64,000 nucleotides of DNA, taken from the NCBI RefSeq assembly GCF_963583255.1, contig NC_084815.1, forward strand, positions 930,001-994,000, given 5' to 3'. Positions 59,186-64,000 of this stretch are shown in pieces. Both the position numbers and the translations under genes were made by a program. Source of the DNA: Pyrus communis (Eukaryota > Streptophyta > Magnoliopsida > Rosales > Rosaceae). Numbering within the stretch: the stretch's first letter is position 1; each line of letters begins with the position of its first letter. Below the pieces are notes generated by a model that worked only from the letters and a program-made list of their open reading frames with translations, did not search any database and was not told the DNA's origin.

Positions 59186-60171
59186 AATTTATTACATCTT
59201 GACCGCTCATTTGACATTTGTGATACCCGTATCCCTACCGTTGATCTCTTTATCATATTCACATGTCGTGGGAGCTCATAGTCTCTGTTTAACAAATTAT
59301 TTTATTAAAAATTCGAATAAAAAAACAAATTATTAAAAAAGAGAATGTTGATGGTAAACCGCGTGTTTGGATGATCATTACATCCTCGGGCGGACATTCA
59401 CTGTTCATTTTGCTTGTTCAAGTTCATAAGTCACGAACGGCCTGATGGAGAAATTCTTTGGTCCGGATACCAAATCAGATGTTCCTACAAACAAGACATA
59501 CAAAAATTTCCCCTAACTTATCTTTTTGATTTTGCAAGATTCATTCGTCTTATTTGCTTCTTACCCTTTTCACATAACACTCACAACCCACCATTAAACG
59601 GTGGCCTCACACGAAACCTTCTCGATTGGATGGGGTATTTGGTGGCTCTAGGAGGGTTCGTAATGATGGGAGTAGGAAGTGGAATGGACTAGTGATGAGA
59701 GGAGCATATAGAGTTCTTGTTTGGATATTGGACCCCGTTTGTTACATCTTTTTAAGAGGGACTGGATTAGAAACAACGTTTATTATTTTAAGTTCAGAAT
59801 CGGAGTAATCTTTGTAATTTCGATCGACATTTGGCTACTCGTAAGGTTAATTCCGGCAACAAAAAAAGTGTAAAACCACACGACATCCGGTCTATAAGTG
59901 TAAATCTTCTCAAATTATCACACATATTAGGTATACATCATACTCTTTAAGGTTAACAATGATTGTACACACGTTATAATTAACCAGCATAAAAAAATCC
60001 AATGGTAGGTGACCACGTATATTTGATTATTGGATGACTAATAGAACGAGACTCTTCTGCGCACTGTCTTTTTCATGGACTTCGTACACAGATTGGGGAA
60101 TGAACGATTAACTCCAGCTCTGCTCAAATCAAACAGAAAGTATCACGTATGTTTGAATGGAAGAAAATTGA
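59186..60171. other. TRAPPC4 3' flank, no gene seen
   Basis: AT-rich DNA with two open frames (59414-59692 and 59626-59808) that I could not assign. The TRAPPC4 3' UTR presumably occupies the last few hundred bases on the minus strand. Confidence 0.45.
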
Positions 60172-62218
60172 TCATCTGGCCAACAAGGCAACACGATCCT
60201 TCTGTATTGCCTGCGTTAGGTTGATTTCGAAGAGCTCGCATCGTATTGGCATCTCCATCTCATAAAAGGGGTTCTTCAAGACGTAATCGGTGTACAATTC
60301 ATAGATATGTTTCAAGAGACCTTCCATGTGCTGTGTCCCAGGCTCACACACTACAAAGAACTTTGTCCCTGCAAAACCGAAACTATCTTATCAAAAAGCA
60401 CTATTTTTGCAATCCCATGCATTATTGAAAATTTCAAGTACAGGGTTCGCTTCTTGAACTGTCATGGGAGGGGGGAAAAAGTGCAACCAACGTCGAACTC
60501 TAAAATAATGGTTCAATTCGGAAGGAAAAAAGGCCAAACCAGAAAAAGCAGACACAATTACTCTGTGAAAATGAAAAGCAAAAGATATTAACGCTGAAAC
60601 AAACATTAACTTCGTGCTGGGGAAATCTCAGACCGGCAAATGGATCTGACTTGCCATCCAGGTTATAAAAACTCATCCGAGTGATGCAACTCAAGTAATA
60701 ACAATTGTCAAAACGCCTACTACTATGTACAGTGTTGAATCTAGCATATCGTATTCCTTGTACTATTTGAGCCATTTGCTAAAATCTAGCATATTTTCTT
60801 CGCTGGAAGAAAGTAAAGAACTTAAAAATTCCTACATTTACTGCAAGAATGTGATGCGGGGAACAAGGGGATTGCTACATATGATGACTAGATTGAGGAA
60901 ACAAACTGTTCAGACATTGTTTAACCAGAACAAACAAGATCCTAATTGTATGGAAATCATTAACATGACACCAAATCACGTGGACCGAAATTCTCATTGT
61001 GTAATCCATCTTCAAAAATACATTACCGCAAGACAGCTGTTGCCTAAAACTTTACAGACACCACCCTGTCTCAAACATTGAGGCATACAAAAAAACATAG
61101 AACTGTGAGGTGAGAGTGAGATAGTTCTTGCCTAAATCGTAAAGAAACTGCTTACATGTTAAGAACGCCACCCTTAATACTAGTCTAAAACATCAACTCG
61201 CTCAATGACAATCTTTAGCACTCACCTCAGTTATCATTTTATCACCCCGTAATAACTATCTGTCATTCACCACATTACAGCCTAAACTAATGCAATTCAC
61301 AAGACTCGCTTCAAAGTTTAAACCAAGTAGATGAGGCTTACGAGGTTAGCAACAGATCGATCCCCAATTTATCTCTTCGGAACACAAATTAATCTCACCA
61401 GATTGAAAAGCTACAGAGTTGTGTCAATCTGACAAACCTCCTCAGAACTTCACCAAATTTACAGTTTACAATTAAAATGCTGGCTGCAATAGTTCATATG
61501 GATATCTAACAATATTTAACACACGACAACTATTTGAGTTACAAAATCACCTACATCATCTTTGCAGCTTGTTCTACACCCGCTTTTTCCAAATTCTACG
61601 AATGTTACTGAAACCCGAGTCCTACAATACACCGGTGTATGTGATGCACTAGTTTTATCAACAGTTAGATTGGAATATATAGGTTAAAGCACGCAAATCC
61701 AGTCATCCACTGAAGTATTGCATCCTATACACCAGTGCATTGTCGAATTTTTTATTGATACCGATTAAACTAAAGTACAAATTCTTTGAAAATTGAAAAG
61801 ATCAAAGTTCGACTCGTACCGGTGAGTGATTGAAAGCAATGAAGATCGAAAGTGTCAGCTTGGAGGAGCTCGATGCCGAAACAGCCTGATACTGGCGACA
61901 GCTGCTGAGAAATGGCGTGCATTGAGTGCCACAAGCTTGCAACCCTCAAGCTATCATTCGTGTCCATTCGTCCCGCCGACCCATAGTCCTAAGATTGTCC
62001 AAGCAAACAAAGAGACCCATCAAAATCGGTTAATTTCCTGTTTGGTTGCCGAGAAAACGGAGGAAAATGGACGCAAAATCGAAGCTTTTGAAAGAAATCC
62101 TTGAATTTTATTGAGAAACAAATAGAAAGTGAATTGCAAGATTTGGGGTTTTTGTTACCTTGTAGAAGATCAAGCCGCCTGATTTGTTAATGATGTAGAG
62201 GCTGTAAATTGCTGCCAT
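60172..62218 (-). CDS. TRAPPC4: TRAPP complex subunit 4 (Trs23 homologue)
   Basis: Core longin-fold subunit of the TRAPP tethering and Rab-GEF complex at the ER-Golgi and trans-Golgi. Three exons join in frame: 62159-62218, 61820-61988 and 60172-60368, giving 141 residues, the expected length. Exon 1 is MAAIYSLYIINKSGGLIFYK; exon 2 starts DYGSAGRMDTNDSLRVASLW and contains MHAISQQLSPVSGCFGIELL; exon 3 gives GTKFFVVCEPGTQHMEGLLK and NPFYEMEMPIRCELFEINLT, ending DRVALLAR. All splice sites are GT-AG with matching phases. The match to plant TRAPPC4 is close throughout. Intron 2 is 1.45 kb and empty. The upstream region to about 62430 is GA-rich leader and promoter. Confidence 0.96.
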
Positions 62219-62711
62219 TTCCGAGGACTATTTCGGAAAACGAAAAAGAGGGAAGAGGAAGAGGCTCTTGATTCAAAGAAGGTAATTGAAACCTTTGAAA
62301 CCGAGGGCAGATCGGGGCGGAGGCAGCGAAGATTGGCGGAGGAGAGCGAGAGAGAAGAAGAGGCAGGAGTAGGGAGGTCTGATCGTGGTGGGTCGAGAGA
62401 TTCAAAGGTGCAACCCGGGTCGCGGTTGGCACTCACTTCGCAGTTCGCACCTCTCGGGTTTTTATTTTTTTATTTTTTATTTTTAACAGAAATGATAGAA
62501 TTTCATTACCGGTCCATAACTAACTCCTTAAAAGGCTAAATTGGTACATATACTCCAGTGATCAATTTTTTGATCTGAAGATAATAAGCACAAATTACAA
62601 ATAATTTTAAACTCTCACACAAATCACACCACTAGAAAGAAGAATCATGAGATTGATATGTCACATAAATAAGACGTGACATATCAAGCACCAAAACCAT
62701 CGCGAGACAGA

Positions 62712-63123
62712 GGGCTGATTTGGTATTGCTGTACTTTGAAAAAAAAGTTGATTCTGCTGTGCTGTGAGAATAAGCGGCTATGAAATAAAGCAACAGAGTA
62801 TTTGGTAAACTTTTTTGTAAAAGTGTTTATGAAAAAAAAAACAGTATGATAGTGTTTGGTAAACTTTTATGTAAAACAGATGTGAAAAAAAACCGATTTT
62901 TCAAAGTTGGGTTTTGCAGCTTCTTGTTTTTGGCTTTTTTTCACCCAAAACTGTAAAAAAAAGCTGAAGCTGAATGTTTACCCAACACAAAACTTGTTTT
63001 TGGCTTTTTTTCACCCAAAACTGTAAAAAAAAGCTGAAGCTGAATGTTTACCAAACACAAAAAAAGCTCCCAGCTTTTTTTTATACCAGTTTTTTTCAGA
63101 ATCACCTCAGTACCAAACCAGAG
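62712..63123. mobile_element. PIF/Harbinger-type MITE with internal duplication
   Basis: Left end GGGCTGATTTGGTATTGC and right end CAGTACCAAACCAGAG, same family as 38767-39113. A block of about 70 bp (CTTGTTTTTGGC to GCTGAATGTTTACC) is tandemly doubled (about 62920-62990 and 62992-63060), which makes it longer than the other copies. Target duplication not clear. Confidence 0.72.
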
Positions 63124-64000
63124 AGGTTACAAATCACAGAAGCGATACAAATCAATTGCAGAAGCAACATAGACCAATCATAAAAACTAAAATAAAAAAA
63201 AATAAAAGAAAAGGTGACGTGCCCACAATGGAGATGTAGATGCAATTTGGCAGTAGTCATGGGTAGCAGAGGCAGAGGCACGTGTAGAAACGTCAGGAGG
63301 TGTGCGAGGCCAACTGTAGTTGGGACAAACTCAGAGGGGCGGGGCGGAAGGGAATCTAGACAGAGCCACCAAAGTCGTCGGAACGCCACCATAATCCAAA
63401 AACCTGCATAAAACGTGATAGCACCAAGAGCCACCAGAAATTTCTCCAACTAGTGTTGGTCACAGTTATGGCAAGAAATAGAGGCAACGACATGGATGGT
63501 AGAGGGGTTGCCAAGCCAAGACCACCCACGTCCTGCACCGCCATCCCCACCACCACCACGAACCCAAAGAGGACAAAACAATAGTTCCAAGGGTAGAGCC
63601 CTCGAAAAGTCCAAACAACCGAGAGAAAATTCTGCTGGCAAATATGCACACCATCACTGCTGGTGCCCCGGAAGCTGCCGCCGGGAACGCTCCATGTATA
63701 ACCCTACCCAGGAACCAACAACTACACGAATCCGAATAAATGAAACCTTAGGTATGACCGCCACCAACCAAGCAAGAAGAGCAAAAAACATAAAAAACAA
63801 CAAGTCAAATACCTACAAAAACAACCCAAAGACTAACCCAAAGCTGCAGATCTAAGCCCCAAACAAGGGAGGAGCCTTGTACGACAATAAAATCAGGGAA
63901 GTGGGTTGAAGGCTTGCAACAAAGCCATGAAAACAGGTTGCGCATAGAAGAGTAAGGGGAGAAGGTGCTGGGCAGACCAAGGAACAGAGAAAAAAAAAGA
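63124..64000. other. GC-richer, repeat-like region at the right edge
   Basis: Composition differs from the rest (many CCACCA and GGAAC words). Overlapping open frames occur on both strands (for example 63496-63855), none with a recognisable domain. It may be an untranslated part of a LINE or another dispersed repeat, but I cannot support a class. Confidence 0.35.

Noticed and set aside
60725..61081. 118-codon plus-strand ORF
   Set aside because: It lies within TRAPPC4 intron 2 on the opposite strand, with no family match and no splice support.
1..64000. CRISPR arrays, bacterial operons, organellar inserts or endogenous viral genes
   Set aside because: None seen: direct repeats here are minisatellites, MITEs or gene duplicates, and all recognised genes have plant introns or are known plant families.

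Overview
This is a gene-moderate, repeat-rich stretch of a plant nuclear genome: AT-rich, genes with several to many GT-AG introns, and many small transposon relics. Every recognised protein is a standard eudicot family. The MITE and SINE repertoire looks like Rosaceae of the apple/pear type, but that is an impression from memory, not a computed result. No prokaryotic, organellar or viral gene, CRISPR array, rRNA or convincing tRNA gene was seen.

Layout from left to right. (1) 1-2534: the first two coding exons of an ARF-GAP of the AGD14 type on the minus strand; the rest is not visible in the window. (2) 4160-8134: a complete three-exon chloroplast GrpE gene, plus strand. (3) 8135-24879: a large accessory block with no clearly intact gene. 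It holds a BAHD acyltransferase pseudogene interrupted by one in-frame stop, an orphan copy of GrpE exon 1, a two-exon remnant of a MATE transporter gene with a SINE nested in it, a 968-bp foldback Mutator-type element, a 1,608-bp solo LTR and many MITEs. (4) 24880-27978: an intact eight-exon MATE (DETOXIFICATION) transporter. (5) 28888-32984: an ELMO/CED-12 domain gene, minus strand. (6) 35911-46272: a CID-domain RNA polymerase II CTD-binding protein gene, minus strand, with introns holding a solo LTR and MITEs. (7) 48087-50701: a COMM-domain protein gene, plus strand. (8) 51936-56621: a single-exon 1,561-residue membrane-anchored acidic protein with internal tandem repeats. (9) 60172-62218: the complete TRAPP subunit TRAPPC4/Trs23, minus strand. 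The last 1.8 kb is repeat-derived or unexplained.

The most informative pattern is in the accessory block. Noncoding segments, the BAHD 5' leader and the MATE 3' exons each occur twice, in the same order. This suggests an old tandem duplication of a BAHD-MATE unit followed by reciprocal decay: the left copy kept a nearly full-length BAHD and only the tail of MATE, and the right copy kept an intact MATE and only the BAHD leader. Nested insertions (solo LTR, SINE, foldback element) give a relative order of events.

The intact genes are mostly housekeeping: plastid protein folding (GrpE), ARF and TRAPP membrane trafficking (AGD14, TRAPPC4, perhaps ELMO and COMMD) and transcription termination/CTD biology (CID). 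They do not form a pathway or operon. I did not find an undescribed system. Exon boundaries were placed by hand from GT-AG sites and reading-frame continuity, without transcripts.
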